Assembly (NCBI GenBank): GCA_023213395.1
Contig: CM041465.1
Location: forward strand, 109,995,741 to 110,059,740
From: Cycas panzhihuaensis
Lineage: Eukaryota; Cycadophyta
DNA length: 64,000 bases
Direction: 5' to 3'
Shown: one piece after another, positions 33,332 to 44,444 of the stretch
Position numbering within the stretch: the first letter of the stretch is position 1
How the letters are laid out: every line of letters begins with the position of its first letter
Translations under genes and position numbers: made by a program
The notes under the pieces: generated by a model
Database searches by the model: none
Seen by the model: only the letters and a program-made list of their open reading frames with translations
What the model was told of the DNA's origin: nothing

Positions 33332-36323
33332 TGTTTCCTGACTACCGGGAATGGGTATGGACGGATCGACTCATGTAAGTGTAGGTATGCTTCTCTCTCC
33401 CATCTTAGTCACTTCAGAGATTGTAGATTGAAGCATTATTTGAATTGTATGATTGATTAACTCATTTTCACAGTTGATTATGCATCTTGCTTGATCATGT
33501 TGCATGCCCCTAGCCTATGATGACTCATGGGACCTTCCTCTCTATAAGGCATGCATCCCCATGGCACCTTACAAGCCTTTGCACCACCTCCATGTCACCT
33601 CGAGCTTCAATCAACTTGTGTGATATGCTCACACCTTTTTCATAGGTATTATATACCTATCTCTAGCATTTTTGGGGAGCTCTACCTCTCGATGCCCTAT
33701 CTGGTTTAGCTCATTTGCTCACTTGGACTGTCCTTAGCCACTTGGACAGAAGGGCAGGCCCCTTCTAGGCCTAGGGTGCCCTCTTATAGGGCCTCCAAGA
33801 CCCTTATTTCTCTTTTTATTATATTCTGGCCCTGCACTATTGTAAACTTAGCAGTACTGTGAAGTTTTCTACGGTACCGTGAAGTTTGTTGCGGTACTGC
33901 AAAGTTTGCCATAGTGCAACTATTTACCACTATTTTTTTAATTCACCATGGTAATTCTCACATTTTTCATAGAATTGCCATGTGAATTAGTTACCAACAA
34001 AGCCTAGGCCTAACCCTAATCGCTTGATTAGGGCTAGGGTTGGTTATAAAGCCCAAAAATCTTCATTTTTTCCTCTCTTCTACCAACTCTTCTTGCTCTC
34101 TTCTGCTCTTCTTGTAGGAACACTCTGTAGAAATTCCTGCACACCTAAATTTTTTACATACCAGCCTAAGATCTGCTTGTTTTAGCACTAGCTCATGGAA
34201 GCAAACTCCTCAACCAACACCTCTGAGTAAGGGTCTGCACCCAGGTATGGCCTCCACACCCTTCCTTCAACTTTCAGCAAGGTTATTCCTCTTGCAATTA
34301 AGAGACACCCTGTAAGATCTCCAAACCTATTATCTTTTACTGTCTACAGGGGCAGACCTACTCCCTACATAATCCAGAAGGTATTCCTCATCATTGTTTC
34401 ACCTTTTTCCGTAGGTTTATCTTATAGAAGTAAGTTCTTCAAGCATATAATTCTTTACCTTGTGTTTTGTTGTATAGAAGCATTTTTCACATTCATTGTT
34501 TCCTGTAATCTTACCATCCCTCATCCTCCTCTAGTTTTTTTCAAGGAGGCTGCAGGAGAGGGTTCATAAGGAGGGTGTGAAAGGAAGCAAAGTGGGATCT
34601 ATTCCCACTAGGCCTGCTCCTTAAGGGCAAACCCCTTCTCCTCCTTCCTCTCCCTCACTTGTGCCTTCCTTGGACCACCCGGGAGTTCTTGGGATTGGGT
34701 CTGTTCTAGGTATCAACATCTGCAGCCCTTATTGTGCTAATATCAGACCTACATGCCCCTTTTTGGGCATCTCTTTCAGCCCCAAATAGCACCTAATATC
34801 CATTCTTAGCTTTGGTATAGCCTACGTTGCAACTTGTTGCCCATAGCATGTTTGTAACATAGGCAACGTCTGCAAACTTTACAGTGTTTATTCCCTTTCC
34901 TATATACTGTCCATAGGCTATTTTATCTCACTGTATCCTACATCTAAGGGAAGTGTGGAGGTTCATTTGCTAGAGGGCTAGCCATTCCAAGGCTAACCTC
35001 CTCTTGCATGGCATACATTAGTGTTTCCCTTGAGGACTTGCAAAGTCATTTTTGGTGGTGGACTAACTAACTTTAAACATTATATTTTAGCACTTTACTT
35101 TTATGTTGTTGCATATATATTTGCTTTGCACATTGGCATCCCCTCTTGGTAGGTCAAATATCTTTGTGGTTACAGGTTTTGTGGCAACACTTTCAAGGGG
35201 AAAGAAATGCTCCAATCCAAATAATCCCTTGTTCTCTTTCCTTTCTTTATTTTCCCACTTTCTTGCATGATTGTTAACTTCCTTTTATCCTTTACATTTT
35301 GTTTTTCTTTTCATACGGGGAAGGTAAGGAAGCCCCACTCCATCTTTGCTTCAATGATGGCTACATATTGAGAAAAGATGAGAGGACGTACATGGCATGC
35401 AAGTGAATCTTCTGCATCAACCACATTACTTTCTAGGTATGCATGATATCATTTCATATATTTCTTTCTCCTTTTGCTTTTATTAGGCATACACTCTTGC
35501 ATAATAAATCACATATAAGGAAAAGGGTAACAAATCAATCTACATGCATTCATCTTGCATATGCTTGTTGCATGATTGACTTTATAGGAAAGACTGCATT
35601 GTAGGAATAGTGCCCCCCTCTCTTTCTCTTACCTAAATCGCAAGCATCCCCTAGTTGGGCATCATCTTAGTATGCATGTTTGAGTGTGCATGAGACTTTT
35701 TTTTTTTCTTTATCTTTTATTGTTGAAAAGGAAAAGAGAGAGAGGGAGTGTAGTTCATATTCTCTTTTATGAATGCACACAATAGCACTTTTTATTGCCT
35801 CTTTCCTACACTTTGCATACCCAACCTATACACACAACCCTCATCATCCTTGCTAGGGATCGGGCCCCCTTCGTTTGCATAGTGGAAAAGATTCCTCTTT
35901 TGCTGTCACTTCTTCCCACTTAGACCCACCTTAGGTTAGTTGGCCTAGGGAGGTCTATTTACATTTATCTTACACTCCCTTATCATTCACTCATGCCTAT
36001 CGTGCTTGTGCCACATTCCTTTCCCATAGGAATCCCTTTTCTCCATGGGCCTCTCCTCTTCCTTCCAACCATCCAAGGGTGGGGGGACCTCGTCTTCTAG
36101 TATTATCCAAGATACATTACGTGTATCTTTTGTTTCAAACCAAGAACCAAACTACCTTGAGAAATTTGTGCACCATTCGGAGGTCCTAAACCTACGTTCA
36201 AATGCGTGAACACCCTGTGTGTGTGTTTCCTCCATTTGTAAGATTACATTCTTATTCTGGTATATATCATTGATTACCCTGATCCTTATTGAGTGTAGTT
36301 ACTATCCTATAGATGCGTTTCCA
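33332..36323 (+). repeat. 3' LTR of element A
   Basis: The LTR is 2992 bp, TGTTTCCTGAC...GTTTCCA, with intact TG...CA ends. It pairs with 1405-4374. It has four units of the 20-bp GTACYGTRAAGTTT motif at about 33835-33920, a perfect inverted telobox pair (CCCTAATC GCTT GATTAGGG, about 34014-34033) and a TATA box at 34045-34051. Confidence 0.93.
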
Positions 36324-37579
36324 CTCTCCTATGAACCTCTTTTCTTGTTACCTCCTTAAAAAGAGCCTGAAAAAAACTTGGGAAGGAAGTGGCCAAGTAA
36401 GCAAGAAGGAGGGCTTGCCTCCCAACATAATAGAAGAGAAGGAAAACTTCACATATGCAAAAAAAGACTAGTAAAAGAACATCTATGCTATGAAAAGAAA
36501 AGATGAAAATATATCTAAAGGTACTTAGTAAGGGTAGATCTACGGTAGATCTACCAGGCAAACCGGATGAGAAAGAGAGTTTCCTTTGGGGTTTGCTAGA
36601 AAACCCCTATAGTATAGTGAAAGATGAGCATGACCTATGAAAAAGGTGAAACTTGAGGCTTAATAGGATGCTTGGAGGATGGCTCTGCCTCAACCAACAC
36701 TACTACAGACCTACAATATGTGTTTCCTGTGATGTAGGAGCTGGTATCGAGAAGGTGGAGTGAGTACAGTAGAGTTGAAACCTATTTCAGAACTTGTTGA
36801 GAGGGTAAGAGAGAAAGAGAGTGAGAAAAAAAATAAACGAGATGAATTTTGGGTTTTTGAACCTAACCCTAGCTCAGCGAATGATTAGGATTCACCCTGG
36901 GTGGGAATCAACTTGCTGCCACATGGAAATTTTATAATTAATATGAAATTATTTGTGGTCAAATAAAAAAAAAGTTATGAATAGTCGCCTTGCAGAAAAC
37001 TTCATGGTACCATAAAGTTTGTAGTGGTACCATGGACTTTACAGTAGTGCGACCAAAATTAAGACAAAAAAGAAAGGGGGCAGTTTAGAGGCTCCTAAAA
37101 GGGGGGAATCTTAGACCTTAAGGGAGTATGCTATAGTGCCAAGGTGGCAAGGAGGGGTCATGGAGCCTAGAGGAACTACAACAAGCAGGAAATAATGGTC
37201 AAGCACTCTAGAAAAGAGACAAATGGCACTAAAAGGGCGACAACCAGGCCTAGGTGAGGTGCTAAGGGTTATGTTGCACTAATAAATGATGTAAAATAGG
37301 TTGTTGGAGCCAAAAATGCTTAGGGACATTGTGGAGACCTGGTGGAGGGTTGTGGAGTACCATGGGATGTGTATCCTAAGTCGTCATAGGCTAAAAGTGT
37401 CAAGATATAATATGAACATGCAAGTAATGCAGAGTGATCATATAGTCAATCAATCAAGATTCAATATGTATGATGAGCCTCAATCAACTATTTCTGAAAC
37501 TGACAAAAGGGAAGATAGAAGCATACCTGAACTTACCTAAGTCAAGTCACCCATATCCATTCCCAGCAGCTAGGAAATA
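36324..37579 (-). mobile_element. Right part of gypsy LTR D
   Basis: It starts with the second CTCTC and continues the LTR broken at 1404. On the element strand it begins TATTTCCTAGCTGCTGGG (37579 downward), which matches other LTR starts in the window, including the CTTACCTAAGTCAAGTC (GACTCAGGTAAG-like) splice-donor-like box. It carries three units of the 20-bp GGTACCATGAAGTTT motif near 36995-37055. CCTAC at 37580-37584 would be its target duplication; the partner lies outside the window. Confidence 0.78.
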
Positions 37580-38715
37580 CCTACTTCTACCCTTTCTTTT
37601 GATCTTGTTTCCTTGTATAGTTATTTTGCCCACGTGTTAAACGACATTCCCCCATTTTATATTAAGATCATCAACGATGATATCAACATTAAGCAGGTTA
37701 TTATTGATAAGGCATCATTCGGCAATGTAATCCCTCTTCATCTTATTGAGGATTTATATATTTCTATCTTTGATCCATGTGAGTGGATTTGCTAAGGGTA
37801 TGACAAGAATCAAAAGGTACCCTTGGGTCAAGTTATTCTTCCACTCATATTGGAAGATATAGTGCTTACCGACCTTATTATCATTGAATTCAATTTAGAA
37901 TACAATATCCTTTTTGGTAGAACTTGGATCACCCAAATAGGAACAATTTGTTCATCCCTTTTCAGTGAACTCAAGTTCATCCATGAGGGAGAATTTAAGA
38001 TTGTCAAATAAAAGACTAAACCTATTAAATAATCAGTTCCTCTCATTAAGACTTTTGTAGAACTTGGTGAATCTTCCAAATCTACAAAGTATTTCTTTCA
38101 GCCCCTTGGCTTAGGACAGTATTTGGCTCAACCCCTCTAGAAGTGAAGGATGTGGATTTAGTCAAAATATTTCCTTTATCATTAGGTTCCTCATCCATTC
38201 CTACTCCTTTATATTTGATTGATTACCTTCCAGTCCCTTCTCTTTCTATTTTAGAAGAAGAAATGACTTCTCATTCTATCATACCTTATCAAGGTCCATC
38301 TCCAAGTAACTTTGTTGATATAATTCCTATTTACACTTATTTCTTACAGGTTTTGTGCTTGCCCTCAGGGGCAAACTTAGTTGTTCATTCTTTGACCACT
38401 CACCTAACAACCACTTCCTGAAGTATTGTTCCTCATAATTTATGTATTGTTGCTTCCCCATACTTCTCCTATTCCTCTTTCTTTAAGACATGCTTGAATA
38501 GGTATGAGAAGAAGATGTTGTTGCATTGACACCTAGATCTAGTATTAGGCGATAAAGATACCAGTATACTTGATATAAGTCAAGCTAGATTTGGAACCTC
38601 CATTATAGTGTGGGAAGTTAATTCTATTTCTATTATCTCTGTACTTTACTATACTCATTTGGATCATCCCATATCTTCACTTGTCTTGATATCTGGTGAA
38701 ACGTTGTCCACAAGG
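37580..38715 (+). pseudogene. Old gypsy fragment E, protease region
   Basis: Two open pieces, 37613-37795 and 37823-38011, form a retropepsin-like region. VIIDKASFGNVIPLHLIEDL aligns with the D-x-G-S-S-x-N-x-x-P active-site motif of Tat/Athila proteases, but Gly is replaced (D-K-A-S). YNILFGRTWITQIGTICS matches the Y-N-x-L-x-G-R-x-W segment. A third frame (38143-38421, 92 codons, Ser/Pro/Thr-rich) resembles a protease-RT linker. No RT is seen before C cuts in at 38716. Elements A to C are only distantly similar, so E is another family and the oldest layer here. The call is by motif only. Confidence 0.6.
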
Positions 38716-41301
38716 TGGTATCCCTACGTTTAGCAAGAGAATAGATTATGCAAGACTAGGTTGGGCTAAACAACAAGGACTCACCTCGTAGGGCATCTGT
38801 ACGCCATAGTGCAGATTTAGGACCTGCAGAGGTGCCTGGTTACTTCTAGGTAGTTATAGAAGGTGAGGCCTTCCTACCCACTCGGATGGCCAGGAAGAGG
38901 AGGAAAAAGCCTGGCAAGTTGTGTCTTCTCAAGGAGATGAGAAGGCAACACGAGGGTGAGGTGCATGTGTAATGTGGTGTCTAGGTATAGGGTGGCCAAA
39001 AGAGCAAGGTGTGGGTAGTTCTAGCACAAAATGAACTATCTAAATGTACTAGATTAACCATTAAATAAAAGATATGCAAAGAAGCAAATATATGTTCTTT
39101 TCCTCTTTCAGTTTCCTATGTGTTTCTTACTACGCAAGCATGTGCACAAAGAACAACACTATAAAGAAAATATACAAGGATAAGGAAAATACCTAGACCG
39201 GCATCTGAATGGATTGTTACACATCTCTTCATTTCCCGCTCCTTCCCACTCCACTTGTTGCACACGCAAACCGATCGACGATGGATGCCGTGAACGACCG
39301 AAGAGGGGTTAGCTTACCTTCCTAATGCATGCAAAAAGTAAACAGCAAAATAATGGAAAATAACGAAAAGCAACAAATATGGAACTAACCTGCAATGGGT
39401 CTGTTTCAGACGCGACTCCACAAATGCAAGATCTTGTCTGTTTGATTGGCAAGATCTTGCCAATCAAACAGACAAGTATCTCTCTCTCAGAAGAGGGGCC
39501 ATAAAATAGATCTAGTATATGTATCTAAACTTAGAAGAAACAGAATCAAACTAAATTAAGCATATGCACATTATTTAGTGAAACGACTTCCAACAAAGTT
39601 TCCACAAACAGTTACCACAAATGACACCCAAAATAAGAGTATAGCCTCGGAATGGCTAACTCACCCACATAAAGTCTCCACTTAGCCTCAGGAAAGAAAA
39701 ACAAACTTGCAGGAATAACATGGGGTAGCGAACAATGAGAAGGAAAAAACAAAGGAGAAGTAGGCAAGCGCACCTAAAGGATGAAGTGCTATGGGCAGCA
39801 AATCGTCCGAATGGATGGGTTGCAAGTTGCAAGCCAATGAATAACAATTTTGGGGATTGTGAGATGCCCAAAAGCTGCGAGTAGGGGCTGGAACTAGCGA
39901 GGTAAGGGGCTACCAATGCTGGTTCAGATTCAGGAGTAGATTACTAGGTCTCTGGCTAAGCTCTAAGAGAGGCAATGGGTGCAGGGGGAAAGGAAATAAG
40001 GGTTTGGACCCTTGGAGAGAAGGTCTGCAAGGGGGACTGGCCCTACCTTTCTCCCTCAAATTCCCTTTGTGTAACCCTCTCTGTATAGCCACCTTATGTA
40101 GTCTTGCAAGACCGTATGAGGAGGCTCTACAATCCATAAATCTAGAAATCTAGTAACAAACTAAGCAAGGAATCAAGAAAGTAAATATTTTAGGCCCTTA
40201 TTCATGAAAAACTATAAAAAGTAGCATAAAGCATGAAGTAAACAAGTAAGGTACCTTGTAGGGAGGAGAAGAAATATGTATCTGCTAGAAAACAACAGGA
40301 AAAAACTAGCATTTAGCAAAGTTTGGTGGCAGGTTTGGAAGAGGAGACCAATGTGTAAAAACTCCTGTGAGTTGGGGGCCTTTGAAGCTTGTCCTTTTGG
40401 GAGACCTTGAAGAATATCCTCCTTATAAATTTATAGACCTACAACAAGATGTTGAGCTTGATGTTCCTGAGCATCAGAGATAACAATAGTCTCTAGAAAA
40501 GAGTAGCAGCTGTGAGTCTTGTTCTGCAGTAGTTTTCTGTGGAAGATTTTGTAGAGTTTCTTGTAAAAAATGAGCTAAGAATCCTTGAAAATGAAGAAGA
40601 CTTTTTGTTTTATGCCCTGCTCACTCCAAGTGAACGTTAGGGATCTCAGGGCAATTTAAATGTGTAGGTGCCACGAGGCAGTTCCACGAAAAAAGTGGGA
40701 ACTATCGTGTGATTTTAAAAAAGTTTTTCAAACAGTCATACCACAGTAAACTTCGCGGTACTAGGGCAAAGATCGCAGTACTGCTAAGTTTACAGTGATA
40801 CGAGTCTAGAAACAAAATTAAGGCTAAAACAGGGGTTTGGACCTAAATGAGGAGCAAATCAAGGTTGGAAATAGATGGGGGGGGGTACCCAAGTGATGGA
40901 CAAGTGGCCAAGAAAGTGAACTGGGTCTCAACCAAGGATTTAATCAGACTTGGAAGAGACTGCAATATGAACAGGGTGTCATAAAAAGGGTGAACATGAC
41001 TGGCTAAGGCATCTTGAGGGGCCGTGGAGACGAAGTGGGTGGCTGTGCACCATATGGGGTATAGCATTCATTGGAGAATGCCCCCACTGTGAGTCGTCAT
41101 AGGCTGAAAGACGTGCAATAAGTACATACAAAGTGATCAAGCAAGAAGACAATGCAAACATACAGATGTCAGGCAAGCACATGTTAGGTAGTCTACACTA
41201 AAAAATCTCAGTTAAATAAGAGTGAAGCGAGAAGTAGAAACATATACCTAAGCTTACCTGAGTCGATGTGTCTCAAGTCCATGCCCAGTAGCTGGAAAAC
41301 A
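38716..41301 (-). repeat. LTR at the 3' side of block C
   Basis: The LTR is 2586 bp. Its left end TGGTATCCCTACG and right end GGAAAACA give TG...CA on the element strand, and a polypurine tract abuts it, so it stands in the 3' LTR position of a minus element. Sequence similarity to 57853-60508 is limited to short blocks. It contains the 20-bp motif cluster near 40738-40800 and a 44-bp palindrome. A frame at 39910-40137 has no known domain. Confidence 0.75.
39433..39476. repeat. Perfect 44-bp palindrome
   Basis: Each base from 39433 to 39454 pairs with its mirror from 39476 back to 39455, centred on AAGATCTT, with no spacer. CAAGATCTTG at the centre (39450-39459) is also present just outside at 39427-39436. 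I see no equivalent in the other LTR of block C. Confidence 0.95.
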
Positions 41302-41598
41302 CTACCCCCTTGGCAGCAGAGCCTCACCGCTCAGAAGCATGATGTGATGGCGAATGTTGACAACTATAAACCATCAGTAACACATGCATATATATATATA
41401 TATAAACAGACATGAATAGCATATGGACCAAGAGTATCGGCGAGTGTCATGGTGAAATGCGTGGACAAGGGAGACAGAGACGAGGACAACATAGGGGCTG
41501 CCTACGCGTCATCTAAACATTGACCTGCAAGTGAAGGAAGCCAATGACGGGGATGTCTCTGTTGTTCAAGTGCAACGAGTAATAGGAGGGCACCCAGC
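41302..41598 (-). other. Polypurine tract and 3' leader of block C, left of the copia insertion
   Basis: CCAAGGGGGTAG on the element strand (41302-41313) abuts the LTR. The rest is untranslated sequence like that of A and B (AGAGCCTCACCGCTCAGAAGC box), with an (AT) microsatellite of about 16 bp at 41389-41404. It continues after the copia element at 46917. Confidence 0.75.
41594..41598. repeat. Target-site duplication CCAGC of the copia element (left copy)
   Basis: CCAGC precedes TGTTGGGTATTG at 41599 and follows the 3' LTR end CAACA at 46912-46916. Confidence 0.93.
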
Positions 41599-42229
41599 TG
41601 TTGGGTATTGTGACAACAATTATAGGCCTAAAATTATGGCCTATTTTTAGCATGGTTTCCCCCAAAATCTTTCTCAGGGGTTCCATAAGGTGAGCCCCTC
41701 GTCGGGGTGCATGCTCCATGCCCCCTGCTAGGAGGGGGTTCGGGGGTGATAGCCCCTGACCCAAAAAATTGACCATGTAAACCTTATTAAAGTGTAAAGA
41801 GAATTAGGGTTGTACAATAAAAAAATACCCTAGATTCTACGGTTGAGATTTTAGGTCTTGGATATCCTCTCATGTAGCCTGTTTTAGGGCTTTCCTTATT
41901 ATGTTGTAATGTTATGCAATGTACTGTAAAGAGGGTGATAGCTGATTGTTGTTCCAGAGAGTACTCTGTATCTGTGATGTACTATTTTCTCCATTTTGCA
42001 GCAATAAAGATCGATACCTTTCCTGTGTGGATGTTTCCCTAGCACACTGCTAGGGTTTTACCACGTTATATTGGGTGCACATGTGATGTTTGGCTTTCAT
42101 TGTCTTGTTACTATATAATCTCTAATTTTAAGAACTTTCATGTAATTGTATGTTTCATTTCTGTAACTAGTTGTAAGAAAGCAATAGATCTTGGTGGTTG
42201 TTAGAGGGTTGGACCTTCTATTCTTAACA
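41599..42229 (+). repeat. 5' LTR of copia F
   Basis: TGTTGGGTATTG...TTCTTAACA, 631 bp. A G/C-rich block at about 41680-41755 differs strongly from the 3' LTR; the remainder matches with scattered differences. Confidence 0.93.
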
Positions 42230-42231
42230 AG

Positions 42232-42249
42232 TGGTATCAGAGCCACTCC
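42232..42249 (+). other. Primer binding site of copia F (initiator tRNA-Met)
   Basis: TGGTATCAGAGCCACTCC, two bases after the LTR. TGGTATCAGAGC is the standard plant copia site complementary to the 3' end of initiator tRNA-Met. Confidence 0.92.
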
Positions 42250-42301
42250 TTTTCTTACAGCGAGTTTGTGAAGGTTTTTGGTGTTGGCTTTTCTATACCA
42301 A

Positions 42302-43079
42302 ATGGTGAAACTGGCGAGTGCAAAGTTTGAGGTGGAGAAATTCAATGGCAAGAACAACTTCGAGTTGTGGAAGCTAAAAGCGTACGATATTCTTGTACAG
42401 CAGGGTTTGTACAAAGCCCTTGCATGAAAATTGAAGAAACTCGCGGGGATGGACGATGATAAATGGGATGATTTAGACAAAAAGGCACTTAGCACAATAC
42501 GATTGTGCTTGGTGGATGAAGTTTTGTTTAACATCACAGGGGAGCAGATGACAGCAGGATTATGGACCCGGTTAGAAGGCTTGTATATGACCAAATCAGT
42601 AACGAACCAAATCTACCTGAAGAGGCAATCAGATCTACTTGATGAAGGAAGGTACAAAAATTGCTGACCATTTAAATGTTTTTAATACTCTTATTTGTCA
42701 ACTGACTAGTATCGATGTTAAAATTGAGGATGAAGACAAGGCAGTTACCCTGTTATGCTCATTACCTAAATCTTGGGATAATATTGTCACCTCAATTAGT
42801 TTTAGTACTACAGATGAATTGGAATATGACTATGTCATGAGTGCTTTGATAACGGAAGAAGTGCAAAGGAAGTCTAGTCTTGAAACCTCCACACCAGAAG
42901 CCATGACAGTAAGGGGTAGAATGTTTGAGAGAGGACAAAACTCTAGGGATACATCAAGATCTAAGTCAAAGAGCAAAAAGAGTAAGCTCAGGTGTTAGCA
43001 TTGTAATAAGACTAGTCACCTCAAGAAGGATTGTTACAAAAGGAAGGAGTTCCAGAAAAAGGAAGATCCTGCCAAGGAG
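42302..43079 (+). pseudogene. gag: gag of copia F
   Basis: The start ATG at 42302 gives MVKLASAKFEVEKFNGKNNF, the usual copia gag beginning (DUF4219/UBN2-type: WKLKAYDILVQQGLYKAL). A TGA (CGA-type) at about 42425 and a frameshift near 42640 (LLDEGR against the expected MKEGTKIADHLNVFN) break it. The second part (42639-42998) includes TLLCSLPKSWDNIVTS. The zinc knuckle reads C-x2-C-x4-H-x4-C in LRC*HCNKTSHLKKDC, with a TAG at 42999-43001 inside the knuckle. It would form the virus-like particle. Confidence 0.88.
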
Positions 43080-44444
43080 GTGAATCAAGTGGAGTCAAAT
43101 GAAGGTATGGAAGATGATGTCTTGGTTGCTTGTAATGTTTCTCATTATCACCATGATTGGTTATTAGATTCAGGTGCTTCGCACCACATATGTCCACACA
43201 GGAGTTGGTTCTCATCATACCAACCTCTTGATGGTGGTGATGTGCTTATAGGAAATGAAGTTTCTTATAAGGCAGTGGGCATTGGTAGCATCAGAATTAA
43301 GATGTTCGATGGGGCAGTCAGAACATTAACTGAGGTTAGACATGTACTTGATTTGAAAAGGAACCTGATTTCCTTGGGTGAATTAGATTCAGGTGGTTTT
43401 AAGCATATAGGTCATGAAGGAGTCCTAAAGGTGTCAAAGGGCACCTTGGTTGTTATGAAAGCCTTAAAGAGAGGAAATCTTTATATTTTAGTGGGAAGTA
43501 TAGATGTCAGCCAAGCAACTACAACGTCAAAGACTACAGAAGATCCTGCTCAACTATGGCATCAAAGACTTGGGCACATGAGTGAGAAAGGACTTAAGGT
43601 GCTAATAAATCGTAAGTTACTTCCTAACTTGCAGCTTTCAAATTTGGCTTTCTGTAAACATTATGTTTTTGGAAAATAGTGTAGACACGGGTTTAAAGTA
43701 AGCAGTCACACTAGTAAATCCATTCTGGATTACATACATTCAGATATATGGGGGCCATCCCCTAAAATATCTTGTGGAGGATCATTGTATTTTGTCACAT
43801 TTATAGATGATTACTCTAAGAAGGTATGGGTCTAGTTTTTGAAAAGGAAATTTGAAGTTTTCAGTGTGTTTAAGTAGTTCAAGGCTTTATTTGAGAACAG
43901 TACTGGTAAGATAATCAAATGTTTAAGAACTGACAATGGAGGTGAGTTCAACTCCTTGGAATTTGAGAACTATTACAGAGAAGTTGGGATCGAAAGACAC
44001 AAGACCACTAGCTATACTCCGCAACAAAATGGCATTGTTGAGTGTATGAATAGGACACTCCTGGAAAGAGCAAGAAGCATGCTAAGTAATGCAGGAGTGG
44101 AGTAGGGCTCAGGGGCGTAAGTCGCTCAAATAGCTTGCTATTTGGTAAACAGGTCACCATCAGTTGCAATAGATTATAAGATTCCTGAAGAGGTATGGAC
44201 TGGACATCCGTGTGATTTGTCAAATTTAAAAGTTTTTGGTTATGATGCTTATGCCTGGACTGACAAAAGTAAACGTTTAAAGTTAGACCCAAAATCTAAG
44301 AGATATATCTTTGTTGGTTATGGTGATAAGGATGGTATAAAGGGATATAGGTTGTGGGATCCTACTGCCCACAAAATCACCATTAACAGAGATGTCATAT
44401 TTGATGAATCTCCCCTTGTAAAATCAAACAGTATAGAAGCTTAA
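43080..44444 (+). pseudogene. pol: Protease and integrase of copia F
   Basis: The protease active site is WLLDSGASHHICPHRSWF (D-S-G) in a 199-codon open frame (43080-43679). The GAG-pre-integrase segment is LWHQRLGHMSEKGLKVL. The integrase zinc finger has H-x4-H, but its C-x2-C reads CKHY, the second Cys changed to Tyr. Core catalytic residues are present: HSDIWGPS, LRTDNGGEF and QQNGIVECMNRTL (D,D,E). Stops occur at 43677, 43832 and 43874, among others. The last open part (44142-44444) is the integrase C-terminal region (GYGDKDGIKGYRLWDPTAHK). All pieces share one frame. Confidence 0.9.

Larger units (their letters stand above)
1405..36323 (+). mobile_element. Gypsy (Tat-type) retrotransposon A, split by element B
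   Basis: This is a complete but decayed Ty3/gypsy element on the plus strand. It spans 34.9 kb, of which 17.4 kb is the nested element B plus one 5-bp duplication, so the element itself is about 17.5 kb. Order: 5' LTR, primer binding site, gag (4633-6050 and 23465-24558), protease, RT, RNase H, integrase, antisense PMD gene (29377-31266 minus), second RNase H, polypurine tract, 3' LTR. The Tat assignment rests on the very long LTRs, the extra RNase H and the RT sequence style. By eye the first 225 bp of the two LTRs differ at about 30 positions, so the insertion is old. Confidence 0.9.

Noticed and set aside
38694-38715. TGG at 38694 as the left end of block C
   Set aside because: Sequence after 38716 (TGGTATCCCTACG) aligns better with the other LTR end, and placing the end there gives a near-matching 5-bp flank with 60509-60513.
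41389-41404. AT microsatellite as a promoter
   Set aside because: A simple repeat in the 3' leader of block C with no gene correctly placed downstream.
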